Assembly: GCA_016722075.1 (NCBI GenBank)
Contig: JADKGW010000002.1
Coordinates: 558,001-622,000 of the forward strand
Length of the DNA stretch: 64,000 nucleotides
Direction of reading: 5' to 3'
Origin: Candidatus Kouleothrix ribensis
GTDB lineage: Bacteria > Chloroflexota > Chloroflexia > Chloroflexales > Roseiflexaceae
The notes under the pieces were generated by a model, which saw only the letters and a program-made list of their open reading frames with translations, ran no database searches and was not told where the DNA came from. The position numbers were made by a program, and so were the translations under genes. Numbering within the stretch: position 1 is the stretch's first letter; every line of letters starts with the position of its first letter. Positions 43,396 to 52,329 of the stretch are shown here, in pieces.

Positions 43396-46300
43396 ATGAC
43401 ATATTCATCATGGGATGAGCGTGAACGTTCGCGCGAAGAGGAATTGTTAGCCACATACTTGTCTGAACAAGTGACAAATCGTGCGGCAGGTATACTGGAG
43501 GACGAGTGCGTGCAGAATGCACCACGGGATCGCTATTTTATCGGTAATCTACGTCCCGTTTCTCCGCTAGATATCGATAGCACACCGCAGTATCTACGCG
43601 ACCTCGTTGAAAAGCTCTCACCTATGGCATTTGGCGCAGAGTTCCGGGCTGTTTCTGGTGATGGCAAGATAACGGCAACCGTTACGGTTTCATGGAACTG
43701 CTACTATCGAGTATTTCCAACTTATGACCAACAAGTAGCCCACCAAATGCAACAGCCAGAAGCTCAGGCGGCCGATGAAGAGGTCGCAGAGGCCGCTGTC
43801 ATCGAAATTGAGAATGAGGGCACAGAGGAAGCAGACCCCTTTTTTGAAGACATCCTCACTGAGCTTGAGGATAATAACACTAGTGCTCCTGTACCTACAT
43901 CTGCTTTCAGTCAGCCGCGACGCCGCAGGCAAGTAACACCTCGTGACTCTTTATTTCTCAGATTCAAAAAGATAAGTTGCCATGCGCAAGGTACAATAAC
44001 AGTTACCTACGATGCATCCACCAACGCTTGGGAGATAAATACCACCAATTTGCAAGATGCGTTGGACGCTGAAACAGAGCGTGCTAAGCAGAAGGTACTA
44101 GCAGACCCAAATCGAATTCGAACAAGAGGATCAGCTGATGAAAAAGTGCGTGTTCCTGAGACAGCGTTAGCGTCTCCCGACACATTTACTGCATTTTGTA
44201 ACACGTTCAGAACCAATGTTATTCCTCAATGGAAATGGAATGTTGAGGTTGAGCTAGTTGCGGATACCCCAACCATAGATTCTCAAGAAGCCGTCATCTT
44301 CTACTCGTTCACAAATGTGTCCCCGATCCTTCCACCACCAGCCCGTGACCCTAATACTGAGTCCTATTTCTTTGCTGTTCAGGCTGTGTTTAATTTTGAG
44401 CACGTACGCATCCTCCCATTTGAGCTTGAGTTGGTGCCCCGAAGTTTTCGGTATGACCGCGAGTTGTGGGGACGGGGTTTCAACTGCTCCGTAATCAGAC
44501 AAGACGGTTCAAACGTTTTTGAGACAACAAACACACCTGTCCATACGCAATTCCGATACAGTACGCGCGCAACACCCGAGGCTCCCTTTGCGCAACTTGC
44601 GCAAGATCCATTGCCTGTGCTTGAAGCAATACTCGTGTCTATGCAAGAGAACCTCAGCACCTGGGAGAATCAAGAACAGGTATATGAGCAGAATCTTCCG
44701 TCTTGGACCGCGACGTATGCCGCTGAATTTCAGAGTGATCGTCAGCGATATCTCTCAGAGATAGAGCGGTTCGCCCGAGGTGTCGAACTGTTGCGTACCA
44801 ATGATGATGTACGTTTGGCATTCCAGTTAACTAATGAAACATTTCGGCGCGGACAGAAGAGTGCATGGCGATTGTTCCAAATTGTATTTCTTGTGACCCA
44901 GATTCCAGGCATTGTTGCACTGTCCAATCCGCAAAGTTCTGATGTGGGCGAACGATCAATCGTTGATATTATCTACTTCCCAACCGGAGGAGGCAAAACC
45001 GAAGCATATTTAGGTGTTATTGTCTTTCATTGCTTTTTTGATCGGCTCCGTGGAAAGGCAGCAGGTGTAACTGCTTGGACTCGTTTTCCGCTCCGGTTAC
45101 TCACACTCCAACAGACACAGCGTGTAGCTGATGTCATAGGTATTGCCGAGCTGGTGCGTCGAGAACAAAGCGATGTACGACTAAAAGGTTCTCATGTGGC
45201 TGGCTTTGCTGTAGGCTATTTAGCAGGTCAAGAAGCAACCCCCAATGAGCTAACTCCACCACGTGCAGGGCAGCTTCCTGATGCAATGTGGAGCAAAGCT
45301 CAAGACGCTAGAACTCTGCAACAATGGAAAAAAGTTGTACGGTGCCCGTCATGTCAAACGAACACTGTTCAAGTAGTGTTTGATACAAATCGGATACGTA
45401 TCCTTCATAAATGCAGCAATCCCGCATGTGCCTTTCCTAATGGCATCATCCCGGTATTCATTGTGGACAACGATATCTATCGTCATCTACCGGCAGTAAT
45501 TGTTGGAACGATTGATAAACTCGCCGGTATTGGAAACCAGCGAAAATTCTCGCTTATTCTTGGTCAAGTCGATGGCCGCTGTCCAAAACACGGATATTAT
45601 AAAGGGATTTGTTGTCAGAAAGAGTGCCAAGAAGTTCTCCAGCCGGGTATTCCTTCCGGCATGTCAGGCCCTACTCTGTTTGTACAAGATGAGCTTCATC
45701 TCCTTAAAGAAGGTCTTGGCACTTTCGATGCTCACTATGAGACCTTTGTTCAGGAGTTGTTGCGGGTCGGAGGGCAACCCTTACCGCTCAAGATTATTGC
45801 TTCATCTGCAACAATCGAAGCGTTCGAGCGCCAAGTAGAGCATTTATATGGGCGTGAGCAACAAGAGGCACGGATTTTTCCGGGTGCCGGTGCGACGCTG
45901 CAACAATCTTTCTATGCAGAGACGCGTGATTATCCACAGCGCCTATTTGTCGGTATTATTCCACACAACAAAACGCTTTTCAACGCAGTTCTTGAACTAA
46001 TTCAGTATTACCACGAGGCGCTACAGACGCTTCAGCGACTAACAGCATCTGACGCAAATCCATACGGCGGTAGGGTGCAGCCTGGAACACAAGACTGGCA
46101 GCTGCTGGTTGATTATTACAGTACTTCGTTGAACTACTTTATCAGTAATCGAGATCTGAACTCTCTTCGAACAGATTTGGAGTCAGCGGTTAATCCTGAA
46201 ATGAGGCAGGCAGGATTTAATCCCTTGGAGATTGATGAGCTTACGGGCGGAACAAGCACTGATAGAGTAACAGCCATTTTAGAGAAACTAGAGAGGTCGT

Positions 46301-46989
46301 TACCCCAGCCTGGTAGTGCTCCAACGACGATATTGGCAACAAACATGGTCAGTCATGGAGTAGATGTTGATCGATTTAATGCCATGATTTTCTATGGTAT
46401 GCCCCGGCAAAACGCGGAGTATATTCAGGCATCCAGCCGCGTTGGTCGGTCGCATGTTGGTATTGTCTTTAATTGTCTGCATCCAGCCCGTGAGCGCGAT
46501 CAAAGTCACTATGCCTACTTCAAGAAATTTCATGAGTTTTTGGGCCAGCTCGTTGAGCCCGTCGCAATTAACCGCTGGTCAAAGCTCAGTATTCAATACA
46601 CGTTACCTGGATTGTTTATGGCAGTTCTGTTGCAGCGCTTAGCCAACAGACCTGGTGTTTCTAAACCAAACAGTTATTATATGCTTGATTTTGTAAAGCG
46701 ACAGATTAGTACAGGGCAAATAGGAGCAGATGATTTCATTCCGTTTCTGGAGTCAGCCTATCGCGTCCAGGGTGTAAACGGTGTAGGTCAGGACGCCTTC
46801 AGAAAAGAAATCCGGTTACGTGTCCAACAATTCCTTGACCAAATTCTCTACGCCGGAAACAGTCAGTCTTTTGTCAGTGGTGCCCTGAAGCCGTTTGAGC
46901 CGATGCGTAGTCTTCGAGAGGTCGATGAGCAAATCGAGATTGAGCTTGATGAAGCCGGTACACGCTGGGGTCAAGGTAAAGCCTCTTAG
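43396..46989 (+). CDS. drmA: DrmA, DISARM superfamily 2 helicase
   Basis: 1,197 residues. Motif I FPTGGGKT (528-535), motif II DELH (765-768), ASSATIEAFERQ and motif VI QASSRVGRS (from 1011) give a complete SF2 helicase; ILATNMVSHGVDVDRFNAMIFYGMPRQ precedes motif VI. Between I and II are Cys clusters (CPSCQTN...CSNPAC and CPKHGYYKGICCQKEC) that probably bind zinc. The N-terminal 500 residues are the DrmA-specific extension with an acidic patch near 125-165. DrmA and DrmB form the core DISARM complex, which blocks incoming phage DNA. It starts directly after the drmE stop. Confidence 0.92.
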   Translation: MTYSSWDERERSREEELLATYLSEQVTNRAAGILEDECVQNAPRDRYFIGNLRPVSPLDIDSTPQYLRDLVEKLSPMAFGAEFRAVSGDGKITATVTVSWNCYYRVFPTYDQQVAHQMQQPEAQAADEEVAEAAVIEIENEGTEEADPFFEDILTELEDNNTSAPVPTSAFSQPRRRRQVTPRDSLFLRFKKISCHAQGTITVTYDASTNAWEINTTNLQDALDAETERAKQKVLADPNRIRTRGSADEKVRVPETALASPDTFTAFCNTFRTNVIPQWKWNVEVELVADTPTIDSQEAVIFYSFTNVSPILPPPARDPNTESYFFAVQAVFNFEHVRILPFELELVPRSFRYDRELWGRGFNCSVIRQDGSNVFETTNTPVHTQFRYSTRATPEAPFAQLAQDPLPVLEAILVSMQENLSTWENQEQVYEQNLPSWTATYAAEFQSDRQRYLSEIERFARGVELLRTNDDVRLAFQLTNETFRRGQKSAWRLFQIVFLVTQIPGIVALSNPQSSDVGERSIVDIIYFPTGGGKTEAYLGVIVFHCFFDRLRGKAAGVTAWTRFPLRLLTLQQTQRVADVIGIAELVRREQSDVRLKGSHVAGFAVGYLAGQEATPNELTPPRAGQLPDAMWSKAQDARTLQQWKKVVRCPSCQTNTVQVVFDTNRIRILHKCSNPACAFPNGIIPVFIVDNDIYRHLPAVIVGTIDKLAGIGNQRKFSLILGQVDGRCPKHGYYKGICCQKECQEVLQPGIPSGMSGPTLFVQDELHLLKEGLGTFDAHYETFVQELLRVGGQPLPLKIIASSATIEAFERQVEHLYGREQQEARIFPGAGATLQQSFYAETRDYPQRLFVGIIPHNKTLFNAVLELIQYYHEALQTLQRLTASDANPYGGRVQPGTQDWQLLVDYYSTSLNYFISNRDLNSLRTDLESAVNPEMRQAGFNPLEIDELTGGTSTDRVTAILEKLERSLPQPGSAPTTILATNMVSHGVDVDRFNAMIFYGMPRQNAEYIQASSRVGRSHVGIVFNCLHPARERDQSHYAYFKKFHEFLGQLVEPVAINRWSKLSIQYTLPGLFMAVLLQRLANRPGVSKPNSYYMLDFVKRQISTGQIGADDFIPFLESAYRVQGVNGVGQDAFRKEIRLRVQQFLDQILYAGNSQSFVSGALKPFEPMRSLREVDEQIEIELDEAGTRWGQGKAS

Positions 46990-47007
46990 CACGATCGGAG
47001 CACTATC

Positions 47008-48900
47008 GTGGGACGCAAAATGAGTCGCGGTAAGCGGCAGGTACTGTTTGACTACCTGCCAGGGCGTGTTTTTGACTTCGCTCAAGTTGGCACTATCGCT
47101 AAGGTCGCAAAGGTTAGGGGAACCCCTAATAATCAGCTCAACCAAGAGCTTGTGCTAAGTGCTATACAACAATATGCAAATGCCTGGGAGGAGAAACATC
47201 GTACAGCGTTAAGAGATCGAAATCCGGATTATAGTCGGTTTATACTGCTTGATCCAAAAAGTGTGGAATCTGCTTTGTTTCCACTCGTATTTCATTGCCA
47301 GAATAAATCGTGTGGGCGTATTGTGACTCGGACAACTGAAACAGCACCAGCAAAAAGAACGTGCCCACGATGCAAACAGAACACATTGGTACAATTGCGC
47401 TTCGTTAAAATTCATCGCTGCGGTGAAATACAACCGCTGACGCCGTATTGTTCAAACTGCCGTTCAGCCGAAAACATGGCACTTGATATGCGTGGTAGTG
47501 AGCGAATTTCGGGATTCCAATGGAAATGTCTCACTTGCAATACCAAAACATCTCTGTTTGCTGGTCCATGTCGAGCGTGCGACTGGACAGATCCTATTCC
47601 TAACGTGGACAATCCCCGAAATATGGATATAGAAGTTTTTCGGGCTGGGAAAACCTATTACGCACATCACGTTGTCCTCTTAAATCAGCCGGGCCGTGAT
47701 ATGGATACATTTCTTCAAATACCAGAATGGCCTATGTTAGCCGCTGCCACTTTTTTAGAGTTGCCGGAGATGCAAGGTCGAAAACTCCTTGAATTTGGCG
47801 TTACTTCCCAGACCACACCACCCCCAGACATTGCACTGACAAATGCAGATGTGGATAGTATCCTTGCACGACTTAATAGCGGACAAATCACTGCTGCTGA
47901 GATGGCAGAGGAAATGCAAAGGATGCGCACGCAACGCGTACAGCAGCAGCAAGCATCGGCTCCGAACAGCATTGCTCAAGCATTGATACAACGAACAGGC
48001 ATCGCTCAAAACACTTGGAAGGCGGCTGGCCGGGAAATGTTAGAGGCGGTTTTACCAATGGAGTCTGGTACAATTCAAGATCTCTTTGGTGCCTCCCCCT
48101 CTGCTGTGTCAGGAGCGCAACAAGCTGTACGGCAGGTAGCAAGTGAGTGTGGTATCTCACGGCTTACTTCCGTTAACGACTTTCCTATAACCACAGCAAC
48201 CTTCGGGTACAGCCGAACGACATATCAGCCTAACCGCTGTCGGCTCAATCTTTTTCCCGCTGATGCTGACCATGGCGGGAAGTTCCCCATCTTTGTGGAT
48301 CTCGTTCAAGCTGATGCGATAGTAATACGTCTCGATCCTGAGCGAGTATGGAAATGGCTTGAACGGAATATGCTCGTGTCAGCGTTGCCTGCTACACCCT
48401 TAAACAGTCCAACATTGCAACGGCAGTCCTACTTTATTAGTCTCTTTGATGATATAGAGCCTGCTGTGATGCTACGTGCGACTGAGCCACAAGCCCGCAT
48501 GGTGTTTGGTCTTTTACATACGATGAGTCACTTGTGCATACGTCAGGCTGCACTTCTATGTGGTCTTGATCGAACCAGCTTATCTGAATATGTACTGCCA
48601 CGTACACTTAGTTTTGCACTATATTGCAACCATAGGTTTGGTGCCACAATAGGTGCTTTAACTTCGCTATTCGAACAATCCCTTGAAGAATGGCTCAATC
48701 AAGTTCGCAATAGCCGACGATGTGTGTATGATCCAGTTTGTACTAGCAGTGGCGGCACATGTCACGCTTGTACGCATTTGGCAGAGACCAGTTGCCGTTT
48801 CTTTAACATAAATCTTAGTCGGTCATTCCTTTTTGGCGGCCCTGATACAGAGCTTGGGAACATTGGGGTTGGATATTTTGATGCTTCGCTTTCTTCGTGA
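47008..48900 (+). CDS. drmB: DrmB, DISARM DUF1998 protein
   Basis: 630 residues from the GTG at 47008 (CGGAG upstream; an ATG at 47020 is also possible). Several zinc-binding pairs are seen (CQNKSCGRIV, CPRCKQN, YCSNC, WKCLTCNTK with CRAC). The C-terminal DUF1998 part includes LLHTMSHLCIRQAALLCGLD, LPRTLSFALYCNHRFGATIGAL and RCVYDPVCTSSGGTCHACTHLAETSC. DrmB binds DrmA and gates DNA entry in the known complex. It overlaps drmC by 4 bp. Confidence 0.9.
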   Translation: MGRKMSRGKRQVLFDYLPGRVFDFAQVGTIAKVAKVRGTPNNQLNQELVLSAIQQYANAWEEKHRTALRDRNPDYSRFILLDPKSVESALFPLVFHCQNKSCGRIVTRTTETAPAKRTCPRCKQNTLVQLRFVKIHRCGEIQPLTPYCSNCRSAENMALDMRGSERISGFQWKCLTCNTKTSLFAGPCRACDWTDPIPNVDNPRNMDIEVFRAGKTYYAHHVVLLNQPGRDMDTFLQIPEWPMLAAATFLELPEMQGRKLLEFGVTSQTTPPPDIALTNADVDSILARLNSGQITAAEMAEEMQRMRTQRVQQQQASAPNSIAQALIQRTGIAQNTWKAAGREMLEAVLPMESGTIQDLFGASPSAVSGAQQAVRQVASECGISRLTSVNDFPITTATFGYSRTTYQPNRCRLNLFPADADHGGKFPIFVDLVQADAIVIRLDPERVWKWLERNMLVSALPATPLNSPTLQRQSYFISLFDDIEPAVMLRATEPQARMVFGLLHTMSHLCIRQAALLCGLDRTSLSEYVLPRTLSFALYCNHRFGATIGALTSLFEQSLEEWLNQVRNSRRCVYDPVCTSSGGTCHACTHLAETSCRFFNINLSRSFLFGGPDTELGNIGVGYFDASLSS

Positions 48901-49451
48901 GGCTCATCTTGAGTGCAGATGACCAACCGCAAGCTCAACTCGTAATTACTGTTCCTGCCCCATTCGCAGCTGATCTTGCATATCGGGCTCGTGCCCGTAT
49001 GACAGTTGGTGTACTCACCTTATTAATCGCACAAGCGCAACGAGAAATCGTTATAGCCGCCCCGTTTCTTCAAGCAGATCAGGGATTGAGCCGCCCACCC
49101 CTTTCTGACGCTTTAGAAGCTGCGCTTGTTCGTGGCGTACATATATATATTGCAAGTACTGGCGCGGCACTACAGACTATAAAAATTAGCTCGAAATCCG
49201 AACACTATCGGGCGCAAATTCATCTCTATCAGCCACAAACAAATATTGATGACGCTCATAGACTAGGCTCTCATGCTAAATTTTGTATTGCGGATGGAGA
49301 GCAAGCATATATAGGCAGTGCAAATTTAACGAGACCAGGTCTAGGCGAGCATCTAGAATTAGGTGTATTGGTAGAAGGGGCGCTTGCTCAGCAAGTGCAA
49401 AGCTTCTGGAAGCACCTACTGGACATTGGTTTCTTTGTGCCTGTTAATTGA
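48897..49451 (+). CDS. drmC: DrmC, phospholipase D-like nuclease
   Basis: 184 residues with a GTG start inside the drmB stop (GTGA). A single PLD motif is present: H126, K128, D133 and GSAN (140-143) in HAKFCIADGEQAYIGSANLT. A PLD nuclease with one motif would act as a dimer. It is somewhat shorter than usual for DrmC. In the known system DrmC is not always essential. It ends the operon, and the next gene starts 88 bp on. Confidence 0.88.
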   Translation: MRLILSADDQPQAQLVITVPAPFAADLAYRARARMTVGVLTLLIAQAQREIVIAAPFLQADQGLSRPPLSDALEAALVRGVHIYIASTGAALQTIKISSKSEHYRAQIHLYQPQTNIDDAHRLGSHAKFCIADGEQAYIGSANLTRPGLGEHLELGVLVEGALAQQVQSFWKHLLDIGFFVPVN

Positions 49452-49538
49452 GCATTCATAAGTATTAGTACTACATTTGAGAGCAAAATGATTGACGGTA
49501 AGTCCTGATGAGGGCGTTATGGGAATCGTGGAGAGAGG

Positions 49539-49943
49539 ATGATATACTCAGGAGGTATGCCCGAACGTCCCCGAGGCCGAGACCCTAACCGACGATACGA
49601 GAAGCGAGAAGTACCCTTCCTCGAATATCGCCAAGCAGTTCGCTTTCCCGATGAACCGACCTCAAACATCGCCTACGAGACCACCCGCGATATCATTCAT
49701 ACTGAACCATGTGATCTTTCTTTGTACCGCACAGCCCTCATGCCGGCTATGGACTGGTACGTCCTGGTCTTGGGGCAGCAACCACCAGAGCCACTTAGGG
49801 AACGCATAGACCAAGCAATGAGCACCGGTGTAGCCGTAGAGCTTCCAGAAGATGTCTGGAGGGCATTTAATGCACGCCGCCTAGAGCAATCAGGGAATGG
49901 CCCGTGGGTGGAGCGCAGATACCTACGTCGGCGCGTGCGCTAA
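49539..49943 (+). CDS. Small Arg-rich hypothetical protein
   Basis: 134 residues from the ATG at 49539; an ATG at 49557 has AGGAGG only one base upstream, too close. Charged ends (PERPRGRDPNRRYEKREV, RRYLRRRVR) flank a small domain with SLYRTALMPAMDWYVLVLGQQPPEPLRERIDQAMSTGVAVELPEDVWRAF. No family recognised. It is convergent with the xre gene, 2 bp apart. Confidence 0.5.
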   Translation: MIYSGGMPERPRGRDPNRRYEKREVPFLEYRQAVRFPDEPTSNIAYETTRDIIHTEPCDLSLYRTALMPAMDWYVLVLGQQPPEPLRERIDQAMSTGVAVELPEDVWRAFNARRLEQSGNGPWVERRYLRRRVR

Positions 49944-49945
49944 GC

Positions 49946-50179
49946 TTAATCGTCCGAAATTTCAATCAGCTCGCTAGGGGTAACCTTGAAAAAGCGGCAC
50001 AGAAGCTCCAGCGAATCGTAGTCTAACCTCCGCAGCGACGGCCCCTTGGGATTCCCATCGCTTGTGTTGTGCCACAAGCGACGTGCTGTAGATACACCAA
50101 GCTTAGCCTCGCGCTGAAATGTCGCAAGGTTTAAACCACGTTCTTCTGCTAGTTCACGAACACGAAGTCGCACACTCAT
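49946..50179 (-). CDS. XRE-type helix-turn-helix regulator
   Basis: 77 residues from the ATG at 50179. RLRVRELAEERGLNLATFQREAKLGVSTARRLWHN gives the helix-turn-helix, and LDYDSLELLCRFFKVTPSELIEI completes a Cro/C1-type domain. The frame upstream to 50212 is unlikely to be translated because it runs into the operator region. It is divergent from the 50319 membrane gene, with four TAGCGAA sites between them. Confidence 0.85.
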   Translation of the reverse strand: MSVRLRVRELAEERGLNLATFQREAKLGVSTARRLWHNTSDGNPKGPSLRRLDYDSLELLCRFFKVTPSELIEISDD

Positions 50180-50212
50180 AACCCCAATCTTAGCATAATA
50201 CCAAACGCTCAT

Positions 50213-50289
50213 TAGCGAAGCTTCGCTACTAGTTGCTCTTCTCTACAAGTCGTGGTAGAATTGTTCGCTAACAAGCCCTCACTAGCGAA
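50213..50289. promoter_or_regulatory. Divergent operator region with four TAGCGAA half-sites
   Basis: TAGCGAA occurs at 50213-50219 and 50283-50289, and its inverse TTCGCTA at 50222-50228 and 50264-50270. The first pair forms a 16-bp perfect palindrome. Their position between the xre gene and the divergent membrane gene suggests XRE binding and control of both. Confidence 0.7.
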
Positions 50290-50318
50290 ACCTCTTTTAT
50301 GAGAAATGGAGGTGGAAT

Positions 50319-51422
50319 GTGGTGTCGCAAGTTTCAAACTGGAGTGATACGCGCCGGCGCACAACGTCAATGAGCATCCTTGACTGGATTGCGCTTTTTT
50401 GTCTGGGAGCGTCCCTAGTGTTTTGGGGTGTCCTGTACTTCAGCCTAATAGCTCCTCCCCTTCCACAGCTTGCGCCCCAAACGTTTGTTGCCCTCGCACT
50501 TACCGTGATGAGTGCGCTTATCATTCCGCTATTTTGGTCGATCCTCGTTCCGACAACACCAGCTGGCCAACTTCTTCAAAAAACCCAATGGGGTACTGTC
50601 GGCTTCTGGTTCATACTCGGAGCAGCGCTTTACATGACATGGTACGCCAGGCTCTGGATAGGCTCATGGTGGGCAAGTCAAACAGTTGTTGCAGATAACG
50701 GCCTTGCAGGCCCTGTCACTGTCTTTTGTCTGATCGGCTTCATCCTCGTTCCATCCCTTGCCTGGACGGTCGTAACGCCCGAGCGATGGCTTATCCAGAT
50801 TCATCAAGCACGGGAGGTGAGGAAAATCGAGCGGATGCAACAGCTTGAAGATTTGTCGTATAAGGCGATGATCGCCCGCGCAAGGGCCATTCTCAACGCG
50901 GAACTAGCTGGTAGTGCGGTCTCGCGTATTCCAGAGCTTGCAGGGCTTCTGATGACCTCTGAGAAGCTTACGCACCAGGCACTCTATCAAGTGTCCCAAG
51001 GCTACAGTGCGATGTACAACGCAGAACTTAGGCTTGGGCTTGAGAGTGAGCCTGAGATTGAGGAACGCTACCGAGGCACGGTTAATCAACTGATCGCAGC
51101 ATACAACGAAATACCCAACGTATCACAAGCTGCTTTGCCACAGCCAGAGCCTGTAGCTGTGCAATCCAGAGCCCAGGTAAAAGCAGGAGTTGAAGCAGGT
51201 AGCCAATCAGCTCTTACTCGCCTCTCTACGCCTGCTCGCCAGAACTATATCGCCGCGCGCAATGTTTTGGGAGAGGGTGCTTGGATGCGCCGAGACCTTG
51301 AGACGGCCCTTTCCTGTCAACACAGCGAGGCATCAGAGCGCATCAGGGAATGGAAGGCAGCAGGGCTTGTTGTGTCGGTTGATGACCCGAAGTGGCACTA
51401 CCGGTTCACTGAAGTGAGGTAG
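50319..51422 (+). CDS. Four-helix membrane protein with C-terminal winged helix
   Basis: 367 residues from a GTG with GGAGGT upstream. Membrane helices near 20-42, 55-78, 90-112 and 130-152. A soluble helical part follows (EVRKIERMQQLEDLSYKAMIARARAIL), and the last 65 residues (YIAARNVLGEGAWMRRDLETALSCQHSEASERIREWKAAGLV) look like a winged helix as in FtsK-gamma-like or regulatory domains. It could be a membrane-tethered DNA-binding protein. It is 2 bp from the next gene. Family unknown. Confidence 0.55.
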   Translation: MVSQVSNWSDTRRRTTSMSILDWIALFCLGASLVFWGVLYFSLIAPPLPQLAPQTFVALALTVMSALIIPLFWSILVPTTPAGQLLQKTQWGTVGFWFILGAALYMTWYARLWIGSWWASQTVVADNGLAGPVTVFCLIGFILVPSLAWTVVTPERWLIQIHQAREVRKIERMQQLEDLSYKAMIARARAILNAELAGSAVSRIPELAGLLMTSEKLTHQALYQVSQGYSAMYNAELRLGLESEPEIEERYRGTVNQLIAAYNEIPNVSQAALPQPEPVAVQSRAQVKAGVEAGSQSALTRLSTPARQNYIAARNVLGEGAWMRRDLETALSCQHSEASERIREWKAAGLVVSVDDPKWHYRFTEVR

Positions 51423-51424
51423 CT

Positions 51425-52021
51425 ATGAGCCGTTCAATACCAATCCGCGACTTGGCCGGAAAAATCATTGGCCTTCGGGACGAGAATGAGCCTGACCCCG
51501 TACAAGCCACGCTTGACGCATCTATGAAAGCGGTTGGTGCACCAAGTAGCGTCGAGGAAGCGCCCCATCCTGCAACTAATCCTAAGCGCGATTTCAAGCC
51601 GCCATCCCTTTTGCGAATTGTCGTCGGGGCGGTTGTCGTTACGGCCTGGGCGATTGCGCTTGTCCTCTTAGCAGGTAGAACACAGCCAGCGCCAAAGGTA
51701 GCGCCCGCACAAGCGGCGACCACAACACAGACAGCGACTCCCACAGCGAGTGCAACCAGCACCCCATCGCCGACCATTGAACCAACAGCCACGCCGCGGC
51801 CTACAGAAGTTCCCACAGACGCAGTGCCGTTACCAACTCCGCTTCCTCCGCCGCCACCAGTACTCACATTCTGTGCCGAGCGAAGTTCGCTCTATGGCCG
51901 TGTCTATCAGTGTGCATCAACACAGGCAGGTGCTGATGCATTGGCTGATGCTGCAATGGCTGAGGTCAACACCAATGGACAAGCTACAGCACAGGCACTC
52001 AAGGCGACGGCGACACGATAA
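51425..52021 (+). CDS. Single-pass membrane protein with Thr/Pro-rich stalk
   Basis: 198 residues. A cytoplasmic N-terminus of about 60 residues, one membrane helix (LLRIVVGAVVVTAWAIALVLLAG), then a Thr/Pro/Ala-rich stalk of 60 residues and a small domain with two Cys (CAERSSLYGRVYQC) that could form a disulfide outside the cell. It overlaps closely with the preceding membrane gene (2 bp gap), so the two are probably made together. Function unknown. Confidence 0.55.
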   Translation: MSRSIPIRDLAGKIIGLRDENEPDPVQATLDASMKAVGAPSSVEEAPHPATNPKRDFKPPSLLRIVVGAVVVTAWAIALVLLAGRTQPAPKVAPAQAATTTQTATPTASATSTPSPTIEPTATPRPTEVPTDAVPLPTPLPPPPPVLTFCAERSSLYGRVYQCASTQAGADALADAAMAEVNTNGQATAQALKATATR

Positions 52022-52329
52022 GAAGCACTGTCGCTTCGCTTGGCTTTTTTTGGTTTTTCGCTTTCTCTTAACGCTACCATAGCGGGTCCCCCTCTTGAGA
52101 AGGGTGAATATGCCGCTCAGATCCCGCATAAGCGGGACTTCGCGTCACGGCTTTCGCCGCCCATCTTCAAGAGACTCCCCACTATGGCTAAAAAGCGTTC
52201 GCGGCGAAAAACCTGTATGGAGCCAGCGCTCCGCTCTTTTACCCTCATCAGGAGACGAAAAGCCATTCGTCATAAGCAACTACCGTGTCGCACGACACGT
52301 CTAATGCGTGCATCTATGGAGGGAATCTC
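52022..52329. other. Non-coding region before the integrase, with hairpins
   Basis: About 308 bp. GAAGC/GCTTC followed by T-rich sequence near 52022-52050 may terminate the membrane operon. TCCCGC-ATAA-GCGGGA (52122-52137) is a second hairpin. CGTGTCG-CA-CGACACG (52284-52299) is a palindrome 30 bp before the integrase start and could be its operator. Confidence 0.5.
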
